Below are positions 16,945 to 23,187 of a stretch of DNA of 64,000 nt, piece by piece. This DNA is from Nibrella saemangeumensis (GTDB lineage Bacteria > Bacteroidota > Bacteroidia > Cytophagales > Spirosomataceae), in the NCBI RefSeq assembly GCF_039541915.1, contig NZ_BAABHD010000001.1, positions 47,095-111,094 of the forward strand, read 5' to 3'. Each line of letters opens with the position of its first letter. Position 1 is the first letter of the stretch. The notes below the pieces were generated by a model. It did not search any database. It saw nothing but the letters and a program-made list of their open reading frames with translations, and was not told the origin of the DNA. Both the position numbers and the translations under genes were made by a program.

Positions 16945-16974
16945 AAAAAAGGCAACCGGGTGGCTGCCTTTTTT
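16945..16974 (-). terminator. Terminator of the sigma-protease operon
   Basis: AAAAAAGGCA (16945-16954) pairs perfectly with TGCCTTTTTT (16965-16974). It lies 20 bp after the protease stop at 16995. Confidence 0.8.
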
Positions 16975-16994
16975 CATTCGTTTTCTAAAGCTGT

Positions 16995-17993
16995 CTAGGG
17001 CATATGTTTGAAGACTTTAACCATATATACATAGTCCTGCATCTTCTTGATTTGCTGCTTGCGGGAGAGTTTCACCAGCGAATTTTTCCGGTTCAGATTC
17101 ACGGGTGAGCCTTTCAACGAGTCACCAGGAATTGATTCCAGCACTTTGTACAGGTAGTTCGATTTGATCGCAAAGGATGCTCCGTCTGAGGTTACCTGTT
17201 TTCCGGTAATGATGCCGATGACGTTACCTTTCTCATCGAGCAGCGGGCCGCCACTGTTACCTGGATTTACACTGATCGAAACCTGATACGCGGTAGAGTC
17301 GCCCCGGTAGCCAGTTCCTGAACTCAGGTACCCTTCGCCGTATACAATCTCCTCGCGGGGATAGCCAAGGGTAAATACGCGCTCACCCAGATCCGACTGA
17401 TGTGCTTCAAAGCTGTACGGCAGGGGCGGCATAGCCCGGAAAGCCGTATCATCACGCAATTGCAGAACCGCTAAGTCATAAAGGGGGTCGGTATAGACCA
17501 GCTTCGCCTTGTACACCTCACCTTTCTGGCTTTGTACATACACCGAGTCGGCACCCTGAATAATATGCTTGTTGGTCACCATATACCCGTCCGACGTCAG
17601 CAGAAAGCCGGTTCCGGCTACCTGACCGGGATTTTGCTGTAATACCCGCCGACGCCCGTCGATATCGTTCAGAATAGCGCTCTGCGACCGTTTAATGGCC
17701 TGCAGATCCCGGCGCAGCATGCTGTATTGTTCTTCCTGCTTGTGGCTGGTCTGGTAGGATTTATACAATAACAGGGTAACGAATGTTGTAAAGACCGCCA
17801 CCGAAGCTGCTACAGCCAGCGTAGTCCGATAGGTACGCCAGATTAGCCGGATAGGTGCTTTCGGGGCAGACTCCTCCCGAACGGCCTCCATATCCAGACC
17901 GGCGTGAATGTGATTCAGTTTGTTACGGAAAGCGATCCGGTTACCGTACAACCTGAGCGCATCCTCAATTTGTTTATCGTCTTCTGATTCCAT
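16995..17993 (-). CDS. Membrane-anchored trypsin-like serine protease (S1C), sigma-linked
   Basis: 332 residues. The first 56 residues are charged and cytoplasmic. One membrane helix follows at about 57-77 (TLAVAASVAVFTTFVTLLLY), then a short coiled coil (EEQYSMLRRDLQAIKRSQS) and a periplasmic trypsin-like domain. The catalytic triad is complete: H143 in VTNKHIIQG, D173 in DPLYDLAVLQL, S247 in NPGNSGGPL. No PDZ domain follows; the C-terminal 50 residues are basic. The gene starts 1 bp after the stop of an ECF sigma gene, exactly where an anti-sigma factor normally sits, and the N-terminal half has the topology of one. I infer that the short cytoplasmic part may bind the sigma factor. A terminator closes the operon at 16945-16974. 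Confidence 0.85.
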   Translation of the reverse strand: MESEDDKQIEDALRLYGNRIAFRNKLNHIHAGLDMEAVREESAPKAPIRLIWRTYRTTLAVAASVAVFTTFVTLLLYKSYQTSHKQEEQYSMLRRDLQAIKRSQSAILNDIDGRRRVLQQNPGQVAGTGFLLTSDGYMVTNKHIIQGADSVYVQSQKGEVYKAKLVYTDPLYDLAVLQLRDDTAFRAMPPLPYSFEAHQSDLGERVFTLGYPREEIVYGEGYLSSGTGYRGDSTAYQVSISVNPGNSGGPLLDEKGNVIGIITGKQVTSDGASFAIKSNYLYKVLESIPGDSLKGSPVNLNRKNSLVKLSRKQQIKKMQDYVYMVKVFKHMP

Positions 17994-17994
17994 G

Positions 17995-18573
17995 TTACGG
18001 TTCCTCCTTATACACTGAAAAAAACAGCTTTTTCAAACGCATCAGGCACTTGTATTTCTGCGTCTTGGCGTTATCGGAATTGGTATATCCAAACTTTTCT
18101 GTAATCTCCTGCATTGACATATGCCGGATATAAAAATCCTCCAGCAATGTTCGGCAGGGCTCGCCAAGCCGTTCCAGTGAATCAGCCATCAATTCAAACT
18201 GGCGGTCGCGGGTTTCGTGCCAAGCCATATCCTCGTCTACCGAAACAGAATCCTCCGTATCAACCAGGTTGCGGTTATCACGGCTGCGAAGGGCCAACTG
18301 CTTGAGCCAGAGCCGCCGGCATATGGAATACAAATACGTCTTTAGCTGACAGTTGAGTTCCAGTGAGCCGACAGTTACCTTCTCATACACCACAACGAGC
18401 GCTTCCTGGTAAATATCTTTGGCATCGTCTTCACTACCGTTATTACTCAGTACCAGGTGAAGTACCATTGGGAAGTACCGTCGATAGAGCTGCGTCAATG
18501 CCTCATCCGAACCAGTTGCAACGCCGACAAGCAGTTCGTCGTCAGAAAGTTGCAGGCGTCCGGAATGTTTCAT
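17995..18573 (-). CDS. ECF sigma factor
   Basis: 192 residues. Region 2 is DEALTQLYRRYFPMVLHLVL...AKDIYQEALVVVYEKV, and region 4 includes EPCRTLLEDFYIRHMSMQEITEKFGYTN with the recognition helix NAKTQKYKCLMRLKKL. It is followed after 1 bp by the membrane protease gene. Its own promoter region (18594-18619, minus strand) carries the same GGGTTAC...ATTAA arrangement as the two mini-lipoprotein genes that diverge from it, so autoregulation and control of those genes is likely. Confidence 0.9.
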   Translation of the reverse strand: MKHSGRLQLSDDELLVGVATGSDEALTQLYRRYFPMVLHLVLSNNGSEDDAKDIYQEALVVVYEKVTVGSLELNCQLKTYLYSICRRLWLKQLALRSRDNRNLVDTEDSVSVDEDMAWHETRDRQFELMADSLERLGEPCRTLLEDFYIRHMSMQEITEKFGYTNSDNAKTQKYKCLMRLKKLFFSVYKEEP

Positions 18574-18593
18574 TTGATACTTGCATGTATTAA

Positions 18594-18619
18594 TACTTAA
18601 TCAGGCATATAAGTAACCC
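18594..18619 (-). promoter_or_regulatory. Putative ECF promoter of the sigma gene
   Basis: On the minus strand GGGTTAC (18619-18613) is followed by ATTAA beginning 25 nt after the first G (18594, extending into TAC). It forms an inverted pair with GGGTTAC at 18641-18647 across a 21-nt A/T-rich spacer. The spacing matches the two lipoprotein promoters. Confidence 0.5.
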
Positions 18620-18640
18620 AAAAAAAAATTAAAAATTATC

Positions 18641-18674
18641 GGGTTACCTTCCCCTTTATTTAGTTATTAAGGGT
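18641..18674 (+). promoter_or_regulatory. Putative ECF promoter of mini-lipoprotein 1
   Basis: GGGTTACCTT (18641-18650) then ATTAAGGGT (18666-18674), 25 nt start to start, with an A-tract directly upstream (18620-18640). The ATG follows at 18716. The same two words occur at the same spacing before mini-lipoprotein 2. Confidence 0.6.
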
Positions 18675-18715
18675 AGTTTTTGGTTTTAATTTCATTTTAA
18701 TTGCATCTCAAACTT

Positions 18716-18913
18716 ATGAAAAACTTAGCAAAATCGGCTTTCTTCGTTTTATCGATGATTGCTCTGACCACAGCCTGCCAGTCGAAGAACAACAACGAAA
18801 ATACGGAGACGACAACTGGCACCACTGACGCAACCTTGTCAACCGATACCACAATGGCTACGGACACAATGGGTAATATGGGCACAACAGGTACGCAGAG
18901 TACAACCCGTTAA
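18716..18913 (+). CDS. Thr-rich mini-lipoprotein 1
   Basis: 65 residues from ATG 18716. The sequence starts MKNLAKSAFFVLSMIALTTAC: a lipoprotein signal peptide whose lipobox is LTTAC. The mature part of about 45 residues is almost only Thr, Asn, Asp, Gly, Met and Glu, with repeated T-D-T/T-T motifs (STDTTMATDTMGNMGTTGTQ), so it is a disordered, probably surface-exposed tail. A second gene with a near-identical signal peptide follows at 19303, a tandem duplication. Own promoter motif and terminator (18938-18964). Function unknown; it may be a lipid-anchored spacer or an envelope-stress target of the adjacent ECF sigma factor. Confidence 0.8.
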   Translation: MKNLAKSAFFVLSMIALTTACQSKNNNENTETTTGTTDATLSTDTTMATDTMGNMGTTGTQSTTR

Positions 18914-18937
18914 GTACAGAAACAATAAAAGTAAAAA

Positions 18938-18964
18938 AGCCACTCCCGATGGAGTGGCTTTTTT
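18938..18964 (+). terminator. Terminator of mini-lipoprotein 1
   Basis: AGCCACTCC (18938-18946) and GGAGTGGCT (18951-18959) form a perfect stem with loop CGAT, followed by TTTTT. Confidence 0.9.
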
Positions 18965-19231
18965 ACTTTCAATAATACTAATGGGCGCAAATCCTGTATG
19001 AAAAGCTGCCGATTTAGGTTTTCTCGATTCAATATTTTCTTTGAAAATTTATATTTTGGTTCGCTGTTAAATCTTTTTTGCATTTACGTAGAATAGAAAA
19101 TAAACCACATTGATATTTGTTAATAGATTGATAGTTAGTTGGTTAGTTTTTTATTTATCTGGCAGTTGGGTTAAAGACTAGGTCTGAAAATAGCGGGTAA
19201 GAAAATTACTTCAAAAAAAAGTAAAATTCAT

Positions 19232-19264
19232 GGGTTACCTTTTCTTCGAAGGCGTATTAAGGGT
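19232..19264 (+). promoter_or_regulatory. Putative ECF promoter of mini-lipoprotein 2
   Basis: GGGTTACCTT (19232-19241) then ATTAAGGGT (19256-19264), 24 nt start to start, with a poly-A tract just upstream (19213-19220). It is 39 bp before the ATG at 19303. Confidence 0.6.
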
Positions 19265-19302
19265 GAAACAAATTTCAAGCGTAACTTTTAATCACCCCAA
19301 TC

Positions 19303-19488
19303 ATGAAAAGCATCGTAAAATCAGCTTTCTTCGTTCTGTCAATGATTTCTCTGGCTACTGCTTGCCAGTCAAACAAGTCTGAGTCTACTGAGACTACAAC
19401 GACTACTACTGACACGACAACTATGATGTCAACTGACACTACTATGGCAGCTGACACCACTATGGCTACTGATACTACTGCTCGCTAA
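19303..19488 (+). CDS. Thr-rich mini-lipoprotein 2
   Basis: 61 residues: MKSIVKSAFFVLSMISLATACQSN and then a run of T, D, M and A (TTTTTTDTTTMMSTDTTMAA). The signal peptide and lipobox (LATAC) closely match mini-lipoprotein 1, and the upstream control region is also conserved, so the pair arose by tandem duplication of gene plus promoter. The mature tail of about 40 residues is low-complexity and disordered. It ends before a perfect terminator hairpin. Function unknown. Confidence 0.8.
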   Translation: MKSIVKSAFFVLSMISLATACQSNKSESTETTTTTTDTTTMMSTDTTMAADTTMATDTTAR

Positions 19489-19510
19489 TTAGCCGCAAAA
19501 GAAGTAACAA

Positions 19511-19538
19511 AAGCCGCTCACAACTGAGCGGCTTTTGC
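19511..19538 (+). terminator. Terminator of mini-lipoprotein 2
   Basis: AAGCCGCTCA (19511-19520) pairs perfectly with TGAGCGGCTT (19525-19534), followed by TT and then GCTTTTT. Confidence 0.85.
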
Positions 19539-19579
19539 TTTTTATGTACGTACCAACCGTATGGCTAATGTGTCGATAC

Positions 19580-19619
19580 AATAGAGAAGGGCACCCCTTA
19601 GCAGGTGCCCTTCTCTATT
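19580..19619. terminator. Long terminator hairpin after ferritin
   Basis: A perfect 16-bp stem: 19580-19595 with 19604-19619 (loop CCTTAGCA). It lies between mini-lipoprotein 2 and the convergent ferritin gene (stop 19646) and can act in both directions. Confidence 0.8.
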
Positions 19620-19645
19620 AAATTTATGGATACTACCTGAATTCG

Positions 19646-20176
19646 TTACTCAAAGACATTACCCTCGTACGTGACCTTGGAGACCTGCTTATCCAGGTAG
19701 AACAACTGATCGGCCGGAATCTGGTCGAACAGGTCGAGGCAGCGCCGGGCAATATATTCTTCTTCCATCTGCTCTTTCACATACCAGTTCATAAACTGCT
19801 CAGTCGTGAAATCATTCTCCCGGCGGCAGGCCGCGATCACGCGATTAATAGAATCGGTTACGGCAATCTCCTGGTCCAGAGCGCCTTCAAATACCGAACG
19901 CAGTGAGTCAAAATCCTGCTGCACCGGCACTACCTCCGGCGAAAGAGCGGTACCGCCCTGGTCGCTGACGTAATGGAAAATTTTCAGGGCGTGGTGCCGC
20001 TCTTCGTCTGATTGCTTGTAGAAGAACCCGGCGCTATAGTCGAAGCCGTTGCGGTCGCACCACCCGGCCATGGCCAGGTATTTCGACGACGACTCCATTT
20101 CCATTTTTATCTGTTCGTTCAATATCTGCTCAATACCATCCTTGAGCGATGTGCGAAGTCTTACTAAATCTCTCAT
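19646..20176 (-). CDS. ftn: Ferritin (non-haem)
   Basis: 176 residues. It stores iron as ferric mineral in a 24-mer shell. EQIKMEMESSSKYLAMAGWC on helix A and QSDEERHHALKIFHYVSDQG on helix B hold the ferroxidase ligands (Glu, Glu, ExxH), and NWYVKEQMEEEYIARRCLDL lies on the later helices, as in bacterial Ftn. Cytoplasmic. The region upstream of its start contains the 17-bp palindrome TTTAGAA-GTG-TTCTAAA (20264-20280), which is repeated upstream of the DUF4856-imelysin operon, suggesting shared iron control. Confidence 0.95.
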   Translation of the reverse strand: MRDLVRLRTSLKDGIEQILNEQIKMEMESSSKYLAMAGWCDRNGFDYSAGFFYKQSDEERHHALKIFHYVSDQGGTALSPEVVPVQQDFDSLRSVFEGALDQEIAVTDSINRVIAACRRENDFTTEQFMNWYVKEQMEEEYIARRCLDLFDQIPADQLFYLDKQVSKVTYEGNVFE

Positions 20177-20224
20177 ACCAAAATTCGGTTTCGAATAATT
20201 CCCGATGCCAATATAACAACAAAA

Positions 20225-20250
20225 AACCGGCTCAGGTTATTGGGCCGGTT
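20225..20250 (-). terminator. Terminator after hypothetical gene 20300-20650
   Basis: AACCGGCT (20225-20232) pairs with GGCCGGTT (20243-20250), one G-U. On the minus strand TTTTTTGTTG follows. Confidence 0.65.
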
Positions 20251-20263
20251 GGTATTTGTGAAA

Positions 20264-20280
20264 TTTAGAAGTGTTCTAAA
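20264..20280. promoter_or_regulatory. 17-bp palindromic operator candidate (copy 1)
   Basis: TTTAGAA-GTG-TTCTAAA, perfect 7-bp half-sites. It is 88 bp upstream of the ferritin ATG. An identical half-site pair occurs at 20706-20722. Confidence 0.6.
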
Positions 20281-20299
20281 ACCAAACAGAATCAAGCGC

Positions 20300-20650
20300 T
20301 TAAGCCAGGCAACAGCCCCGCTCGCGCAGTAAGCTATTGAGCTCCAGCATCAGTCGGGCTCCGTTCAGCAGGTCGCGCAGCTGCACAATTTCGCAGAGCG
20401 TCAGCACGTAGCACCGATCCGTACGGGGGGGCGTCAGAATCTCTACATCGTAGGCATCATCGGTGTGCAGGGCCATCTGCCGCAGGTCAACCGTCTCGAC
20501 CATGCGCTTGAATTGCAAAAAGTCACGGGCCGAAAAAGCGGTATGCGTATCCCAGAATTCCAGGATCAACCGACAGGTGGTATCACACTGGTAAACAGCG
20601 CCTTTCTCGTTACGGTAAATTTCTTTCCAGGTGGAGGGTACAGTACTCAC
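20300..20650 (-). CDS. Conserved hypothetical protein, 116 aa
   Basis: 116 residues beginning at GTG 20650. Sequence: an initial TWKEIYRNEKGAVYQCDTTC strand region, then FSARDFLQFKRMVETVDL, and a C-terminal helical part ending in LRERGCCLA. There is no signal peptide or membrane segment, and cysteines are frequent (QCDTTC, DRCYVLTLCEIV, RGCC). I do not recognise a named domain. The gene sits between ferritin and the imelysin operon, flanked by both copies of the palindromic operator candidate, so an iron link is possible by position only. Confidence 0.65.
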   Translation of the reverse strand: MSTVPSTWKEIYRNEKGAVYQCDTTCRLILEFWDTHTAFSARDFLQFKRMVETVDLRQMALHTDDAYDVEILTPPRTDRCYVLTLCEIVQLRDLLNGARLMLELNSLLRERGCCLA

Positions 20651-20705
20651 GGCTTACAGTCAGTTTATGCAAAAATACAACGGAAAAGAATATCATACCT
20701 ACTTG

Positions 20706-20722
20706 TTTAGAAATTTTCTAAA
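20706..20722. promoter_or_regulatory. 17-bp palindromic operator candidate (copy 2)
   Basis: TTTAGAA-ATT-TTCTAAA, perfect 7-bp half-sites. It is 14 bp upstream of the -33 TTTG element of the DUF4856-imelysin operon promoter. Confidence 0.65.
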
Positions 20723-20736
20723 TAATTTTCTTTTTA

Positions 20737-20768
20737 TTTGGAACAAATCTAAACAAGGTCTAAGTTTG
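20737..20768 (+). promoter_or_regulatory. Bacteroidota-type promoter of the DUF4856-imelysin operon
   Basis: TTTG (20737-20740), 20 nt spacer, TAAGTTTG (20761-20768), an exact match to the TTTG-N19-21-TAnnTTTG vegetative consensus. The ATG is at 20811. Confidence 0.65.
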
Positions 20769-20810
20769 CAGCCGTAATCCAATTTATTAGTCGGAAAAAT
20801 ACTTGCTACC

Positions 20811-21938
20811 ATGCGTAAACTTTTCATTCCCGCCTTTGCAGTAGTCGCTGCACTTTTCCTGAACAGTTGTAAAGAAACGGAGACTATCGATCCGCTGGTG
20901 ATTCCACAACAGTATGATGGCACTTCCTTCACTGCCAATACCACAGCGGCTGCGGCTATGGCCCAGCAGTATGTAAATCTGATCAATGAGACGAAAAAAG
21001 CCCGGACCGCCGGGACAAAGGTAGAGGCACAGACCTTGACCAACCTTTTTACAACGGGCTCTCCATCGCTGAAAAGCCTCACGACTCCGTATTACGCGAA
21101 TCTTATAGAAGGCACCAACGGTTTTATTACCCGCTTCGCTCAGGCCAGTGGAAACACCTTCAATCCGGCAGTCCGCACCGGCAACGGGGGCGTTTTGGGC
21201 GGTCATATCTTTGATCAGAACGGCTTCGGTCTGGTAGAGGCTTTTGAGAATGCAATGTATGGGGCTACGTTCTACAATCAGGCTATCCAACTTGCTACTG
21301 CCGAGCGGCCAACGCCGGCCACGGCCGATCAGCTGACTCTTTTGTTCGGGGCCAGCCCTGCTTTCCCCAACAGCAACGATGCCTCCAAATATACGACGCC
21401 AGACCGCTTTATGGCCTTGTATGCCGCCCGTCGGGATAAGAATGACGGTACCGGGCTTTACACCAAAATGCGCGATGCGCTTATCCGGTATCAGGCAGCT
21501 CTGAAAGCCGGCGATGCTTACAAGGCCGACCGCGATGCCGCCTGGGCCGATATTAAGCAGTACTGGGAAAAAGCCGCTACCGCTACGGCTATTAACTACC
21601 TGCATTCGACCATTTCAACCCTGAGTGCTACCAATCCGACCGATGCCCAGAAGGGAGCAGCTATGCATACCTATAATGAAGCGGTGAGTCAGATTCATGG
21701 CTGGCGTACTATACCCCAGCAGCACAAGATCATTACCGATGCGCAGATTGATGAACTGCTGACGCTGATGAATGCGCCGGTCAATGGTACACCCACGTCT
21801 TATCTTTTCCTGACTAATCCGGTAAACCAGTTGCCTAAGCTGACACAGGCGATTAGTCGTCTGAAAGAGATCTATAAGTTTACCGACCAGGAAGTTGAAG
21901 ATTTTAAGAAGAATTGGATTTCTGAACAAAAACGATAG
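20811..21938 (+). CDS. DUF4856 domain lipoprotein
   Basis: 375 residues. The signal peptide ends at lipobox FLNSC, so it is a lipoprotein. The rest matches DUF4856 as seen in Bacteroidota: IPQQYDGTSFTANTTAAAAM near the N-terminus, TRFAQASGNTFNPAVRTGNG in the middle, and the C-terminal LPKLTQAISRLKEIYKFTDQ. DUF4856 proteins are usually encoded beside imelysins and are thought to be related in helical fold. Its stop codon is followed directly by the ATG of the imelysin gene (21939, no gap). The promoter and palindromic operator upstream suggest metal control. Confidence 0.88.
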   Translation: MRKLFIPAFAVVAALFLNSCKETETIDPLVIPQQYDGTSFTANTTAAAAMAQQYVNLINETKKARTAGTKVEAQTLTNLFTTGSPSLKSLTTPYYANLIEGTNGFITRFAQASGNTFNPAVRTGNGGVLGGHIFDQNGFGLVEAFENAMYGATFYNQAIQLATAERPTPATADQLTLLFGASPAFPNSNDASKYTTPDRFMALYAARRDKNDGTGLYTKMRDALIRYQAALKAGDAYKADRDAAWADIKQYWEKAATATAINYLHSTISTLSATNPTDAQKGAAMHTYNEAVSQIHGWRTIPQQHKIITDAQIDELLTLMNAPVNGTPTSYLFLTNPVNQLPKLTQAISRLKEIYKFTDQEVEDFKKNWISEQKR

Positions 21939-23054
21939 ATGAGGACCTCACTGACGTTTAGTTTCTCTCTTTTGTCAATTGCCGCCTGTATTGGCGTTAT
22001 GATAGCCTGTTCTAAGCCGGGCGAGGTGGATACCGGTCAGAATTTTGACCGGAAGGCGATGCTGCAGCAGTACGCCGATAACCTGATCCGCCCGGCCTAC
22101 GCCGACCTACAGGCAAAGGTGAACGTCTTGAATACGGCGGCTGCCACCTTCTCCGGATCACCAACGGCGGCTAACCTGACGGCGCTGCAAACTGCCTGGA
22201 CGGAGGCTTACACCGCCTGGCAATTTGCCAATGCTTATAATTTTGGACCGGCCGGAGAAGAAGGGGTGCGGAAAGGCCTGATTGAGGAGGTCGGCACGTT
22301 TCCGACCAGCACAGCTAAGGTTGAAGCTACCATAACCACCAACAACGCCAACTTCAATGATTTCAACCGGGATGCCCGTGGTTTGCCGGCGGTGGAGTAT
22401 CTGATCTTTAGCCCGCAGGGCAATAATACACAGATCGTGACCAGCTTCCAGTCGGCGAGCCGCCGTAATTTTCTGACGGCCGCTACCGCCGACATTAAGA
22501 AGCGGGTAGACGAGGTGGTAACCGGTTGGAGCACTTATTCCGGCAATTTTGTGAACCGCAACGGTACCGATGCCGGGAGTGCTACCTCGGAGCTTTATAA
22601 TGAGTTTATCCGGAGTTACGAGGCCATCAAAAATTTTAAGATTGCGCTGCCGCTGGGTAAGCGTCCGGGGCAAACCGCTGCCGAACCAACCCGCGCCGAA
22701 GGCTACTACAGCAGCCAGTCACTGACGTTCATCAAGGCTCACCTGACAGCCATTGAAAACATCTGGTACGGCCGCGCCCGCGACGGTAAAGATGGCGTTG
22801 GCTTTAAAGAATACCTGGAAAATGTAGAGGGTGGTCAGGCGCTGGTAGCGTCTGCGGAGGCTCAACTGGGTAACGTTCGTAAAGCACTGAACGCGCTGCC
22901 GGAGAATGTGCCGCTGAGTCAGCAGATCCAGACCAACCCGGCCGCCGTCGAAAACGTCCTGAACGAGTTTCAGAAGCTAACCCGCTTTTTCAAAAGCGAT
23001 ATGTCGTCGCTGCTGGGCATTGCCATCACGTTCGCCAGCGGAGATGGGGATTAG
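21939..23054 (+). CDS. Imelysin family lipoprotein (IrpA-like)
   Basis: 371 residues with a lipoprotein signal (GVMIAC). Imelysin/insulin-cleaving-membrane-protease-like proteins are periplasmic iron-uptake components rather than proven peptidases. Family motifs: AWTEAYTAWQFANAYNFGPA near residue 90 and RGLPAVEYLIFSPQGN, the GxPAxEYLLF motif that replaces the GxHxxE of classic imelysins. It is joined end to start with DUF4856 and followed by HTTM and, convergently, DUF5686. Confidence 0.92.
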   Translation: MRTSLTFSFSLLSIAACIGVMIACSKPGEVDTGQNFDRKAMLQQYADNLIRPAYADLQAKVNVLNTAAATFSGSPTAANLTALQTAWTEAYTAWQFANAYNFGPAGEEGVRKGLIEEVGTFPTSTAKVEATITTNNANFNDFNRDARGLPAVEYLIFSPQGNNTQIVTSFQSASRRNFLTAATADIKKRVDEVVTGWSTYSGNFVNRNGTDAGSATSELYNEFIRSYEAIKNFKIALPLGKRPGQTAAEPTRAEGYYSSQSLTFIKAHLTAIENIWYGRARDGKDGVGFKEYLENVEGGQALVASAEAQLGNVRKALNALPENVPLSQQIQTNPAAVENVLNEFQKLTRFFKSDMSSLLGIAITFASGDGD

Positions 23055-23066
23055 ATTATTGAGTCA

Positions 23067-23187
23067 TTGAGTGATAGAATGATTGAGTGAATGGTAAGTG
23101 TAAGCAACAACAATGTGCAAGTGGTAGCGCCTAAGGAGGAGAAGCGTTTTTCATTTCACTCAATCACTCAATCATTCTATCACTCAA
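23067..23187. repeat. 24-bp perfect inverted repeat straddling the HTTM start
   Basis: The 24-mer at 23067-23090 is the exact reverse complement of 23164-23187. The left arm ends at the base before the ATG at 23091, and the right arm lies inside the reading frame at codons 25-33. Confidence 0.85.

Larger units (their letters stand above)
18914..19302. other. Gap between the two mini-lipoprotein genes
   Basis: 389 bp, AT-rich. It holds the terminator at 18938-18964 and the promoter-like element at 19232-19264. No further gene is seen. Confidence 0.6.

Noticed and set aside
17995..18573. Anti-sigma (FecR) gene next to the ECF sigma gene
   Set aside because: The following gene has a full trypsin-like triad and no FecR motifs.
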